Origin: Streptomyces sp. NRRL F-6676
Lineage (GTDB): Bacteria > Actinomycetota > Actinomycetes > Streptomycetales > Streptomycetaceae
Direction: 5' to 3'
Assembly: GCF_000725625.1 (NCBI RefSeq)
Contig: NZ_JOHS01000007.1
Coordinates: 237,849 to 301,848, forward strand
DNA: 64,000 bases
Shown piece by piece: positions 8,428 through 15,817 of this stretch. How positions within the stretch are numbered: the stretch's first letter is position 1; the number at the start of each line of letters is the position of its first letter. Position numbers and translations under genes: made by a program. The notes under the pieces were generated by a model. That model searched no databases. It had not been told where the DNA came from and saw nothing but the letters and a program-made list of their open reading frames with translations.

Positions 8428-8647
8428 TCAGCCCCGCGCCGCCTCGTTGGCGGCGACGGCGCGCTCCAGCAGGGCGGGGTCGGCCAGGGGGCGGGGTGGC
8501 GCGGCATGAAAACGAGACGTCGTCGAAGGCCCGGGCGAGGTGGCCGTCGTGGAGTGTCGCGGCCGTCAACTGGCCCGGCGCCCGGTGCTGTCGGCGGACC
8601 CGGCGGACCTCCCCGGGGCACCTCGGCGCCGGTGAGCGCGTCGTGGC
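8428..8647 (-). pseudogene. 3' remnant of an unidentified gene abutting the poly-G tract
   Basis: On the minus strand, sequence beyond the G-tract reads QLTAATLHDGHLARAFDDVS in one frame. It then reads HAAPPRPLADPALLERAV in another, ending with NEAARG and a TGA at 8428-8430. Removing one A from the A4 run at 8509-8512 joins them into one plausible C-terminus. Neither piece resembles the end of a GntR/UTRA protein, so this looks like the tail of a different gene whose 5' part is missing at the G-tract. I cannot name the family. A sugar kinase or glycosidase would fit the neighbourhood, but that is inference only. Confidence 0.4.
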
Positions 8648-9456
8648 GGGGGGGGGGGGGGGGGGGGGGGGCCGGGGGGGGGGGGGGCGGGGGGGCGGTA
8701 TATGGCCGCCGTCAGCTCCAGCGGCTGGGAGTACTGGTTGAAGGCGAGCTGCGTCGCCACCAGGACCGGGGTGGCGTCCGTGATCTCCAGCAGCTCGCGC
8801 TCCACGTCCGTGGGCTGCCGTGCCTCCACCGAGTAGTCGGCGACGCGCGGCAGTTGGGGCGGGTCCGCGCGGCGCAGGGTGGCGAAGAGGGAGTCCTTGG
8901 AGAAGTCCGTCTCGGCGAGCAGCGGGCACAGCCCGAGGGGCAGCCGGTTGTGTTCCAGTACGACGACACGGTCGTCCAGGTAGCGGACGCGGCGCATCTC
9001 GAACAGGTCGGCGCCGGGGCCGATGCGCAGCCGCTCGGCCTCCCGGACGGTGGCCGGACGCACCTCCGACTCCAGGACCTCGGCGCGGATGCGGAAGCCG
9101 TGCTGTTCGGCGTAGTCGGCGAAGCCCTGCACCGTGCGGCCCCCGGCGGGGCCCGTGGCGCCCGTGGGGCGGCGCGGTGCGGACAGGACGCGGGTGATGC
9201 CCTCGGCGAGGAACCAGCCGCGGGCCGGTGCGGAGGCGATGACGTCGCGCGAGGCCAGTTCGTTGAGCGCCGCGCGCATCGTGACGCGGGAGACGCCGTA
9301 GCGGGCGGCCAGCGCGCGCTCCGAGGGGAGGCGGTCGCCGGGCCGGGCGCCGTCGCCGGAGATGTCCTCGAGGAGGCGCGCGGCGACCTGGGCGTACAGC
9401 GGGAGGGCGTCGTTGCTGAGGAGTCCCTGCGGGAGGGCGGAGTCCGAGGCGGCCAT
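8566..9456 (-). CDS. GntR/HutC-family regulator, 3' end disrupted by poly-G tract
   Basis: The N-terminus has a GntR winged helix (PLYAQVAARLLEDISGD, RLPSERALAARYGVSRVTMR). A UTRA ligand domain follows (FADYAEQHGFRIRAEVLE, LEHNRLPLGLCPLL, VLVATQLAFNQYSQPLELTA). This is the HutC/DasR/NagR subfamily that senses sugar phosphates. The protein matches the family as far as ELTAAIYR and then becomes a run of prolines and arginines encoded by the G-tract, where family members normally end YRGDRY-like. The start is ambiguous: ATG 9456 gives the usual N-terminus, while an in-frame ATG at 9483 arises from a duplicated CTGGTATGGC. Neither has a ribosome site. It is divergent from the amino-sugar operon and probably its regulator. 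Confidence 0.75.
   Translation of the reverse strand: MAASDSALPQGLLSNDALPLYAQVAARLLEDISGDGARPGDRLPSERALAARYGVSRVTMRAALNELASRDVIASAPARGWFLAEGITRVLSAPRRPTGATGPAGGRTVQGFADYAEQHGFRIRAEVLESEVRPATVREAERLRIGPGADLFEMRRVRYLDDRVVVLEHNRLPLGLCPLLAETDFSKDSLFATLRRADPPQLPRVADYSVEARQPTDVERELLEITDATPVLVATQLAFNQYSQPLELTAAIYRPPAPPPPGPPPPPPPPPRRAHRRRGAPGRSAGSADSTGRRAS
8648..8698. repeat. 51-bp poly-G tract (probable sequence artefact)
   Basis: 24 consecutive G (8648-8671), CC, 14 G, C, 7 G, C, 2 G. Nothing comparable occurs elsewhere in the window. It separates a truncated UTRA domain from an unrelated C-terminus. An artefact or collapsed gap is more likely than biology. Confidence 0.9.
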
Positions 9457-9499
9457 ACCAGTACCGTACCAGTGAGTTGCCATACCAGATATATACCAG
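9455..9499. promoter_or_regulatory. ATACCAG repeat cluster, candidate GntR operators
   Basis: ATACCAG or GTACCAG occurs at 9455-9461, 9466-9472, 9482-9488 and 9493-9499, and GACCAG recurs at 9515-9520. The pairs sit 11 bp apart and overlap the regulator start and its TATATA -10-like element. The related regulator DasR binds ACTGGTCTAGACCAGT-type sites, and the CTGG/CCAG element is shared. Autoregulation and control of the divergent operon are inferred. Confidence 0.55.
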
Positions 9500-9613
9500 A
9501 GTCAGACCATTGACGACCAGTTTTCAGGCCAGTATCGTTCCAGTTGGCTTCTCCCGGGGCGATTCGGCGGCATTCGCCGGTCACGCCCGACTTGTGCGAC
9601 CGTGGGGTGAATC

Positions 9614-10927
9614 ATGAGCAGTGCCTTGGACGAACTGGTGCGGCACCAGAAGGGTGGTGACGCACGGGGGATCACATCGGTCTGCTCCGCCCATCCCCTG
9701 GTGATCGAGGCGGCGGTGCTCCAGGCGCTGGAGTCCGGGGGCGAGGTCCTGGTGGAGGCGACCTCCAACCAGGTGGACCAGTACGGCGGTTACACCGGCA
9801 TGCGGCCGGACGGCTTCCGCTCCCTGGTGCTCGGCATCGCCGAGCGGCTGGGGCTGCCCGCCGACCGCGTCGTCCTCGGCGGCGACCACCTGGGCCCCAA
9901 CCGGTGGCGCGCGCTGCCGCCGGAGGAGGCCATGCGGGAGGCGGAACAACTGGTCGCCTCGTACGTACGGGCCGGCTTCACCAAGATCCATCTGGATTGC
10001 AGCTTCTCCTGCGCCGGTGACCCCGCGCCGCTGAGCGACGACGTGGTCGCCGACCGGGCCGCCCGCCTGGTCGCCGTCGCGGAGGCGACGGCACGGGAGG
10101 CAGGGGCGGATGAGGCCGCCGCGCTCCGGTACGTCATCGGTACCGAGGTCCCGGTGCCGGGCGGCGCCCACGAGACGCTGGACGGGGTCCGTCCCACCAC
10201 GGCGGACGCGGCCCGGCTGACGCTCAAGCGTCACCACGAGGCCTTCGCGGAGCACGGGGTGAGCGGGGTCTGGCCCCGGGTCATGGCGCTGGTCGTCCAG
10301 CCGGGCGTCGAGTTCGACCACCTGAAGGTCGTCGACTACGCCCGGGAGCGCACCGAGGAGCTGCGCACCGTGCTGGACACCGAGCCCGGCATGGTCTTCG
10401 AGGCCCACTCCACCGACTACCAGACCCCCGAGGCGCTGGCCGCGCTGGTCGAGGACCACTGGGCGGTGCTCAAGGTCGGCCCCGGCCTGACCTTCGCGCT
10501 GCGCGAGGCGCTGTACGCGCTGGCCGGCGTCGAGGAGGAACTGGTCGACGCCGCGCGCCGCTCCGGCCTCCCGGAGGTCGTCGAGCGGAGGATGCGCGCC
10601 GAACCGTCCTGGTGGGAGGGGTACTACGAGGGCGACGACCTGGAGCGGCGGCTCGCCCGGCGCTACAGCTACAGCGACCGGGTCCGCTACTACTGGCCCG
10701 ACCCCGCGATAGAGGAAGCCGTGACGGCCCTCTTCGACAACCTCTCCGCCACCGGCATCCCCCTGCCCCTGCTGAGCGCCCGGCTGCCCGAGCAGTACCG
10801 GCGCGTGCGGGCCGGCCTGCTTCAGGCGAGCCCGCGGGCCCTGGCCGTCGACCGCGTCCGTGACGTCCTGCGGGACTACGACCGCGCCTGCCGCACCACC
10901 ACACGCCACGACAAGGAGTACGCGTGA
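9614..10927 (+). CDS. GatZ/KbaZ/AgaZ-like tagatose-bisphosphate aldolase subunit
   Basis: 437 residues, the normal length. Family marks are NQVDQYGGYTGMRP near the N-terminus, GGDHLGPNRW (about 95), KIHLDCSFSCAG (about 128), YVIGTEVPVPGGAHE (about 177), VQPGVEFDH (about 235) and FEAHSTDYQTPEAL followed by LKVGPGLTFALREALYAL (about 265-305). In enterobacteria these proteins are described as the non-catalytic partner of the class II tagatose-1,6-bisphosphate aldolase in galactitol or N-acetylgalactosamine breakdown. The catalytic-type aldolase is encoded at 14157 in the same operon. The stop overlaps the GTG of the next gene by 4 nt (GTGA), indicating translational coupling. Confidence 0.88.
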   Translation: MSSALDELVRHQKGGDARGITSVCSAHPLVIEAAVLQALESGGEVLVEATSNQVDQYGGYTGMRPDGFRSLVLGIAERLGLPADRVVLGGDHLGPNRWRALPPEEAMREAEQLVASYVRAGFTKIHLDCSFSCAGDPAPLSDDVVADRAARLVAVAEATAREAGADEAAALRYVIGTEVPVPGGAHETLDGVRPTTADAARLTLKRHHEAFAEHGVSGVWPRVMALVVQPGVEFDHLKVVDYARERTEELRTVLDTEPGMVFEAHSTDYQTPEALAALVEDHWAVLKVGPGLTFALREALYALAGVEEELVDAARRSGLPEVVERRMRAEPSWWEGYYEGDDLERRLARRYSYSDRVRYYWPDPAIEEAVTALFDNLSATGIPLPLLSARLPEQYRRVRAGLLQASPRALAVDRVRDVLRDYDRACRTTTRHDKEYA

Positions 10928-12096
10928 CCACCACGACCGACACCCTCCCCTCCCGCCAGGACGGCGCCGACCACACGGTGGCCGAGATCGGGCAGCAGCC
11001 GCGGATGTGGCGCGAGGTCGGCCGGATGCTGACGGACGGCCGGCCGGCGCTGGACGCCTTCCTGGCGCCCTTCCTCGCCCGCGCGGACCTGCGGATCGTG
11101 CTGACGGGGGCCGGCACGTCGGCGTTCGCGGGGCAGCTCGTGCGCGGGGTGCTGGCCCGCCGCACCGGCCGCCGCGTCGACGCCGTGGCCACCACCGACA
11201 TCGTCTCCGACCCCTGGGGCGCCTTCGGCGAGGACGTGCCCACCCTGCTGGTGTCCTTCGCGCGCTCCGGGGACAGCCCCGAGAGCGTCGCGGCGGCCGA
11301 GCTCGCCGGCCGGTGCCTCACCCGGGTCGGCCATCTGGTCATCACCTGCAACAGCGAGGGCCAGCTCGCCCGCGAGCACGCCGCGAACCCCGACTCCCAC
11401 GTGCTGCACATGCCTGCCGCGTCCAACGACCGCGGCTTCGCCATGACGTCGAGCTTCACGTCCATGGTGCTGGCGTGTCTGCTCGCCTTCGGCGCCGTGG
11501 CCGGCGAGGAGGAGGTCGAGACGCTGGCGAAGGCCGCGGAGCACCTCACCACCGGCGGTCTGGACGACGGCATCGACGCCCTGGTCGCCCGCCGCCCCGA
11601 GCGGCTGGTGTACCTCGGCAGCGGTGCGCTGAAGGGGCTGGCGGAGGAGTCCGCGTTGAAGCTGCTCGAACTGACCGGCGGCGCCGTCGTCGCCTCCTCG
11701 GAGTCGGCGCTGGGCTTCCGGCACGGCCCGAAGGCGGTCCTCAACGACCGCACAGCGGTGCTCGTCTACGTCTCCAACGACCCCTACACCCGCTCCTACG
11801 ACCTGGACATCCTGAGCGAACTGCGGGCCGGTCTGCCCGAGGGCACGGTCATCGCGGTGGCGGGCCGCCCGGACGGGCTGCCCGAGGACGGCACCTGGCT
11901 CGTCCCCGGCGCCGGGGCGGTCGAGGACGCCGCGCTGGCCCTGCCCGCCGTGGTGTGCGCGCAGCTCATCGCGCTGCGCTCCTCCCTCGCCCTTGGGATC
12001 CGCCCCGACAACCCGTTCCCCTCCGGCGAGGTGAACCGGGTGGTGCAGGGCGTGACCCTGCACCCGCTTCCGGAACGCGGCAGCGACCGTGCGTGA
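10924..12096 (+). CDS. agaS: AgaS-like SIS-domain sugar isomerase/deaminase
   Basis: 390 residues with two SIS (sugar isomerase) domains. The first has RIVLTGAGTSAFAGQLVRG and PTLLVSFARSGDSPESV (about residues 55-125), the second VYLGSGALKGLAEESALK and ESALGFRHGPKAVLND (about 230-285). AgaS converts galactosamine-6-phosphate to tagatose-6-phosphate with loss of ammonia, and the residues and operon context fit; glucosamine-phosphate activity is an alternative. It is translationally coupled to the upstream GatZ-like gene. A duplicated 15-bp repeat follows it. Confidence 0.85.
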   Translation: MTTTTDTLPSRQDGADHTVAEIGQQPRMWREVGRMLTDGRPALDAFLAPFLARADLRIVLTGAGTSAFAGQLVRGVLARRTGRRVDAVATTDIVSDPWGAFGEDVPTLLVSFARSGDSPESVAAAELAGRCLTRVGHLVITCNSEGQLAREHAANPDSHVLHMPAASNDRGFAMTSSFTSMVLACLLAFGAVAGEEEVETLAKAAEHLTTGGLDDGIDALVARRPERLVYLGSGALKGLAEESALKLLELTGGAVVASSESALGFRHGPKAVLNDRTAVLVYVSNDPYTRSYDLDILSELRAGLPEGTVIAVAGRPDGLPEDGTWLVPGAGAVEDAALALPAVVCAQLIALRSSLALGIRPDNPFPSGEVNRVVQGVTLHPLPERGSDRA

Positions 12097-12105
12097 CGAC
12101 GACGT

Positions 12106-12137
12106 GCACACCGAGCCGATGCGCACACCGAGCCGAT
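12106..12137 (+). repeat. 15-bp direct repeat before the kinase gene
   Basis: GCACACCGAGCCGAT occurs at 12106-12120 and 12123-12137, separated by two bases. It lies in the 54-bp gap between the AgaS-like and kinase genes, immediately before a strong AGGAGGA ribosome site. No function is evident. Confidence 0.7.
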
Positions 12138-12150
12138 AGGAGGAACGACG

Positions 12151-13161
12151 ATGTTTCTGGGTGTGGATGGTGGAGGCACGAAGACCGCCTTCTGCCTCGT
12201 CGACGGCGCCGGAACCGTCCGGGCCGAGGCCCTCGGCGACGGCGCCTACTACTTCGCGGAGAACGGCACGGGCGGCGTCGACCATGTCGTCCGGGTGCTG
12301 GAGAAGGGCATCGCCGCGGTCTGCGCCGAGGCCGGCATCACGACGGACGGCATCGACTACGCCTTCCTCGGCCTGCCCGGCTACGGCGAGGCCCCCCGCG
12401 ACCTGCCCGCACTGGACGCCGCCCCCGGCAAGGTCCTGGGCAGCGACCGCTATGCCTGCGACAACGACATGATCTGCGGGTGGGCGGGCTCCCTGGGCGC
12501 CGTCGACGGCATCAACGTCATCAGCGGCACCGGCTCCATGGTGTACGGCGAGCGGAACGGCCAGGGGGTGCGGGTCGGCGGCTGGAGCGAGCTGTTCAGC
12601 GACGAGGGCTCGGCCTACTGGATCGCCGTCCAGGGGCTCAACGCCTTCACCAGGATGAGCGACGGCCGGCTGCCGGAGGGCCCCCTGGCCGACGTGCTCC
12701 GCACCCACCTGGAACTCACCGACGACCTCGAGGTCATCGACGTGGTCCTCAACCGCTGGCACGGGCGGCGCAGCGACATCGCCGGACTGAGCCGCAGCGT
12801 CGCCAGGGCCGCCGAGCTCGGCGACGAGGCCGCCGCCGGGATCCTCGCCGGGGCGGGCCGGGAGCTGGCCGCGCTCGTCGGCACCGCGCGGCGCCGGCTG
12901 GGCTTCGCCGCCGACGAGACGGTCCCCGTCTCCTACTCGGGCGGGGTCTTCGGCTCCGCCGCCGTCCGGGACGCCTTCACCGCCCGACTGCGGGACGGCG
13001 CCGGGGCGTACGACCTGCGCACGCCCCTGTTCACCCCGGTGGTCGGGGCCGCGCTCTACGCGGCGAAGCGGGCCGGGACCCCGCTGGACACCGCGGCACT
13101 CACCGCTCTGCGCACCGGCGCGGGCGCTCACCCCACGGAGGACAGAGATGACGTCTTCTGA
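12151..13161 (+). CDS. BadF/BadG-type hexosamine kinase
   Basis: 336 residues of the ASKHA fold. Phosphate-1 loop: FLGVDGGGTKTAFCLVDG at the N-terminus. Central part: NVISGTGSMVYGER with WSELFSDEGSAYWIA (about residues 130-155). Adenosine motif: PVSYSGGVFGS near 260. This matches the N-acetylglucosamine-kinase-like BadF/BadG ATPases. In this operon it most likely phosphorylates the incoming amino sugar (galactosamine or an N-acetyl hexosamine). A near-perfect AGGAGGA site precedes ATG 12151. Its 3' end overlaps the transporter gene by 14 nt. Confidence 0.85.
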   Translation: MFLGVDGGGTKTAFCLVDGAGTVRAEALGDGAYYFAENGTGGVDHVVRVLEKGIAAVCAEAGITTDGIDYAFLGLPGYGEAPRDLPALDAAPGKVLGSDRYACDNDMICGWAGSLGAVDGINVISGTGSMVYGERNGQGVRVGGWSELFSDEGSAYWIAVQGLNAFTRMSDGRLPEGPLADVLRTHLELTDDLEVIDVVLNRWHGRRSDIAGLSRSVARAAELGDEAAAGILAGAGRELAALVGTARRRLGFAADETVPVSYSGGVFGSAAVRDAFTARLRDGAGAYDLRTPLFTPVVGAALYAAKRAGTPLDTAALTALRTGAGAHPTEDRDDVF

Positions 13162-14104
13162 CCTGGCCGGCGCGACCGGCACCTCCGACAGGAGCCGGAG
13201 CTGGATCGTCTACGCCGGACTGCTGGTGCTGTTCTGGGGCGTCTGGGGGGCGACCTCCAGCCAGCCCGTCGAACGGTACGACTACCCGGACGAGATGATC
13301 TACATCATCTGGGCCTTCACGATGCTCGTCCCCGCGGGCTTCGCGCTGCGGCGTGAGCGCTTCGACCGCCGTCCGGTGGCCGCCGTGTACGGTCTGCTGG
13401 CCGGACTCACCGGCGCCGGCGGGCAGTTGCTGCTCTTCCAGGCCCTCGCGGACGGCCCGGCCTATCTGATCTTCCCGGTGGTCTCGCTCTCGCCCGTCAT
13501 CACCGTCCTGATGGCCGTGGCGCTGCTGCGGGAGCGGATAGCGCGGCTCGCCGTGGTCGGCGTGATCGCCGCGACGATCGCGATCGTGCTGCTCAGCATC
13601 CCCTCCGGGGCCGGCGGGGGCGTCGACAGCGGCTCCTGGATGGTGCTCGCCGTCATCATCTGCGTGGCGTGGGGCGCCCAGGCGTTCTTCATGCGCAAGG
13701 CCGCGCTCGCGGGCGTCAACGACGCCACGACGTTCGGCTGGATGACGATCAGCGGTCTGGTGCTGGTCCCGGTGGCCTATCTGATGATGGGCAGCCTGCC
13801 GTCGGCTCCCTGGCAGGCCCCGGCGATCACGGCGGGGACCCAGGTCCTCAACGCGGTGGGCGCGCTGTTCCTCGTGATGGCGCTCAGCCGCGGCAAGGCG
13901 AGCGTGGTGGCGCCCATCACCAACGCGCTGGCACCGGTCCTGACGATCGTGCTGTCACTGATCATCTACCAGACCCTGCCCACGATATGGGGCACGATCG
14001 GCATCGTCCTCGCCCTCGCCGGTTCGACGCTCATGGTCTACACCGACGAGAAGCGCGAGGAGAGCACCGTGGCCCCCGGGGCGACGACGGGCGTGTCCGG
14101 CTAG
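13148..14104 (+). CDS. EamA/DMT-family membrane transporter
   Basis: 318 residues with about ten hydrophobic helices in two EamA repeats (for example LLVLFWGVWGATSS, VVSLSPVITVLMAVALL, ISGLVLVPVAYLMMG, VVAPITNALAPVLTIVL). No ATP-binding or PTS domain is present. Drug/metabolite-type carriers move sugars, amino acids or metabolites, in either direction. As the only transporter in the amino-sugar operon it may import the free sugar that the BadF kinase then phosphorylates. A GGAGGACAGAG ribosome site lies inside the kinase gene, giving translational coupling. Confidence 0.85.
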   Translation: MTSSDLAGATGTSDRSRSWIVYAGLLVLFWGVWGATSSQPVERYDYPDEMIYIIWAFTMLVPAGFALRRERFDRRPVAAVYGLLAGLTGAGGQLLLFQALADGPAYLIFPVVSLSPVITVLMAVALLRERIARLAVVGVIAATIAIVLLSIPSGAGGGVDSGSWMVLAVIICVAWGAQAFFMRKAALAGVNDATTFGWMTISGLVLVPVAYLMMGSLPSAPWQAPAITAGTQVLNAVGALFLVMALSRGKASVVAPITNALAPVLTIVLSLIIYQTLPTIWGTIGIVLALAGSTLMVYTDEKREESTVAPGATTGVSG

Positions 14105-14156
14105 ACCGGCGCCCGCACCCCCTGCCCACCCCGTCTGCCGTCAGAGGAACACGAAC

Positions 14157-15011
14157 ATGCCCCTGGTCCCCACCGGAGAACTGGTCGCCCGGGCCGCCGC
14201 CGCCCGGCGGTGCGTCGCCGCCTTCAACGTGATCACGCTGGAGCACGCGGAGGCGATCGCGGACGGCGCACAGGCCGCCGGACGTCCGGTGATACTCCAG
14301 ATCAGCGAGAACGCCGTGCGCTACCACGGCGGCCGGCTCGCGCCGCTGGCCCGTGCCACCGCCGCCGTCGCCGAGGCGAGCGAGGGGGAGGTGGCGCTCC
14401 ACCTCGACCACGCCACCGACATGGAACTGGTGCGCCAGGCCGCGGACAACGGCTTCTCCTCGGTGATGTTCGACGCGGGCGCGCTCCCCCACGACCGCAA
14501 CATCGCCGCCACGGCCGAGGCCGCCCGGTGGGCGCACGGGGCGGGACTGTGGCTGGAGGCCGAACTCGGCTACGTCGGCGGCAAACCGGACGCCCCCGCG
14601 AGCGCCCACGCCGCCGGGGTGCGCACGGACCCCGGCGAGGCCGCCGACTACGTGGCACGCACCGGCGTCGACGCGCTCGCGGTCGCCGTCGGCAGCAGCC
14701 ACGCGATGACGGAACGCACGGCCTCCCTGGACCACGGGCTCATAGCCCGCCTGCGCGAGGCGGTGCCGGTCCCCCTGGTGCTGCACGGCTCCTCGGGCGT
14801 CCCCGACGAGGACCTCCGCGCGGCGGTGGAGGCGGGCATGGCCAAGGTCAACATCGGCACGGCCCTCAACGTGGCGTTCACCCGGGCGGTGCGCGACACC
14901 CTGGCCGCCGCCCCCGCCCTGACCGACCCCAGGAAGTACCTGGGCCCGGCCCGGGCGGAAGTGACGGAAACGGTCACCACCCTGCTGTCGGTGCTGTCCG
15001 CACCCCGATAA
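14157..15011 (+). CDS. class II ketose-bisphosphate aldolase
   Basis: 284 residues. Signatures of the class II fructose/tagatose-bisphosphate aldolases: AFNVITLEHAEAIADGA near the N-terminus, LHLDHATDMELV with zinc-ligand histidine (about 80-90), FSSVMFDAGALPHDRNI, VLHGSSGVPDEDLRAAVEAGMAKVNIGTAL split across 203-240. In this operon it would cleave tagatose- or fructose-1,6-bisphosphate. The region that reads AIGTAHG in many members is AVGSSHAM here. RBS AGAGGAAC precedes ATG 14157. Last gene of the amino-sugar operon. Confidence 0.88.
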   Translation: MPLVPTGELVARAAAARRCVAAFNVITLEHAEAIADGAQAAGRPVILQISENAVRYHGGRLAPLARATAAVAEASEGEVALHLDHATDMELVRQAADNGFSSVMFDAGALPHDRNIAATAEAARWAHGAGLWLEAELGYVGGKPDAPASAHAAGVRTDPGEAADYVARTGVDALAVAVGSSHAMTERTASLDHGLIARLREAVPVPLVLHGSSGVPDEDLRAAVEAGMAKVNIGTALNVAFTRAVRDTLAAAPALTDPRKYLGPARAEVTETVTTLLSVLSAPR

Positions 15012-15083
15012 CGGGAACCCCGGGCTCAGCCGCGACGCACCCGCACGCGTCTTTCCCCACCGCGGACCACCCGGCCCCGGCCG

Positions 15084-15683
15084 TCACCAGACCCGGTACG
15101 TCCGGCCGGTCTGCGCCCCCTCTATCGAGCGGACGTAGGCCGTCGCCACACGGGCGACCGGGGCCGGTTCGATGCCGGGGAAGAAGGGGCCGTAGAGCTC
15201 CAGGGACTCCTCGACGACGGTCGGGCTGACCGCGTTGATCCGCTGCGGCGGCAGTTCGAGCGCCGCGGCGCGGACGAAGGCCTCCACGGCGCCGTTCGCC
15301 GCCGCGGCGGCCGCGCTCGCGGGTACCGGCTGTTCCCCCAGGATGCCGCTGACCAGGGTGAAGGAGCCGTTCGGCGCCACGTGCCGGGCGCCCTGGCGGA
15401 CCAGGTCCAGCTGGCCGAGCACCTTGCCGCGGAAGGTCGCCACGACGTCGTCGGCGGTGAGTTCGCCCAGCGGCCGGAACACCCCCTCCCCCGCCGCGAC
15501 CGCCACCGCGTCCAGCGGGCCGGCCGCCGCGTACAGCCGGGTCACCGCCTCGGGGTCGGTCACGTCGGCGATCAGGTCGCCGCCGGACCGGCCGACGCCG
15601 ATCACCTCGTGCCCGCGCTCCACCAGTGCCCGGCGCACCGCGCCGCCCAGCGTGCCGCCCGCGCCGATCAGAAGAATCCTCAC
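15084..15683 (-). CDS. atypical short-chain dehydrogenase lacking the catalytic Tyr
   Basis: 199 residues from GTG 15683, which has GGTGGAG at good spacing; ATG 15704 is an alternative that would contain that ribosome site. The nucleotide loop ILLIGAGGTLGGAVRRAL and GVGRSGGDLIADVTDPE are clear. The usual YxxxK is absent: after FTLVSGILGEQP the helix reads ASAAAAAANGAVEAFVRAA, with no Tyr. A subgroup of small SDRs shows this and may bind NAD(P) without classic dehydrogenase chemistry. It is divergent from the LysR gene and a probable target of it. Confidence 0.82.
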   Translation of the reverse strand: MRILLIGAGGTLGGAVRRALVERGHEVIGVGRSGGDLIADVTDPEAVTRLYAAAGPLDAVAVAAGEGVFRPLGELTADDVVATFRGKVLGQLDLVRQGARHVAPNGSFTLVSGILGEQPVPASAAAAAANGAVEAFVRAAALELPPQRINAVSPTVVEESLELYGPFFPGIEPAPVARVATAYVRSIEGAQTGRTYRVW

Positions 15684-15803
15684 GCTCGCTCCACCGTTTT
15701 CCATGGCCGTCGAATCCGCCTGTGTGCCCAGGGGCGTTCCCCCTGGTGTCTGCGACGCTACGGACGCCGGTACCGCGTACGGAAATGCCGTTCGGGCAGG
15801 GTC

Positions 15804-15809
15804 TATGCT
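15804..15809 (+). promoter_or_regulatory. -10 box of leaderless LysR gene
   Basis: TATGCT ends eight bases before ATG 15818 with no ribosome site between. The same arrangement occurs at the LysR gene at 61458. Confidence 0.45.
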
Positions 15810-15817
15810 TGGCGCGC

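Noticed and set aside
10876..13182. 768-codon antisense frame across the amino-sugar operon
   Set aside because: Shadow of three well-supported genes. No motif and no ribosome site.
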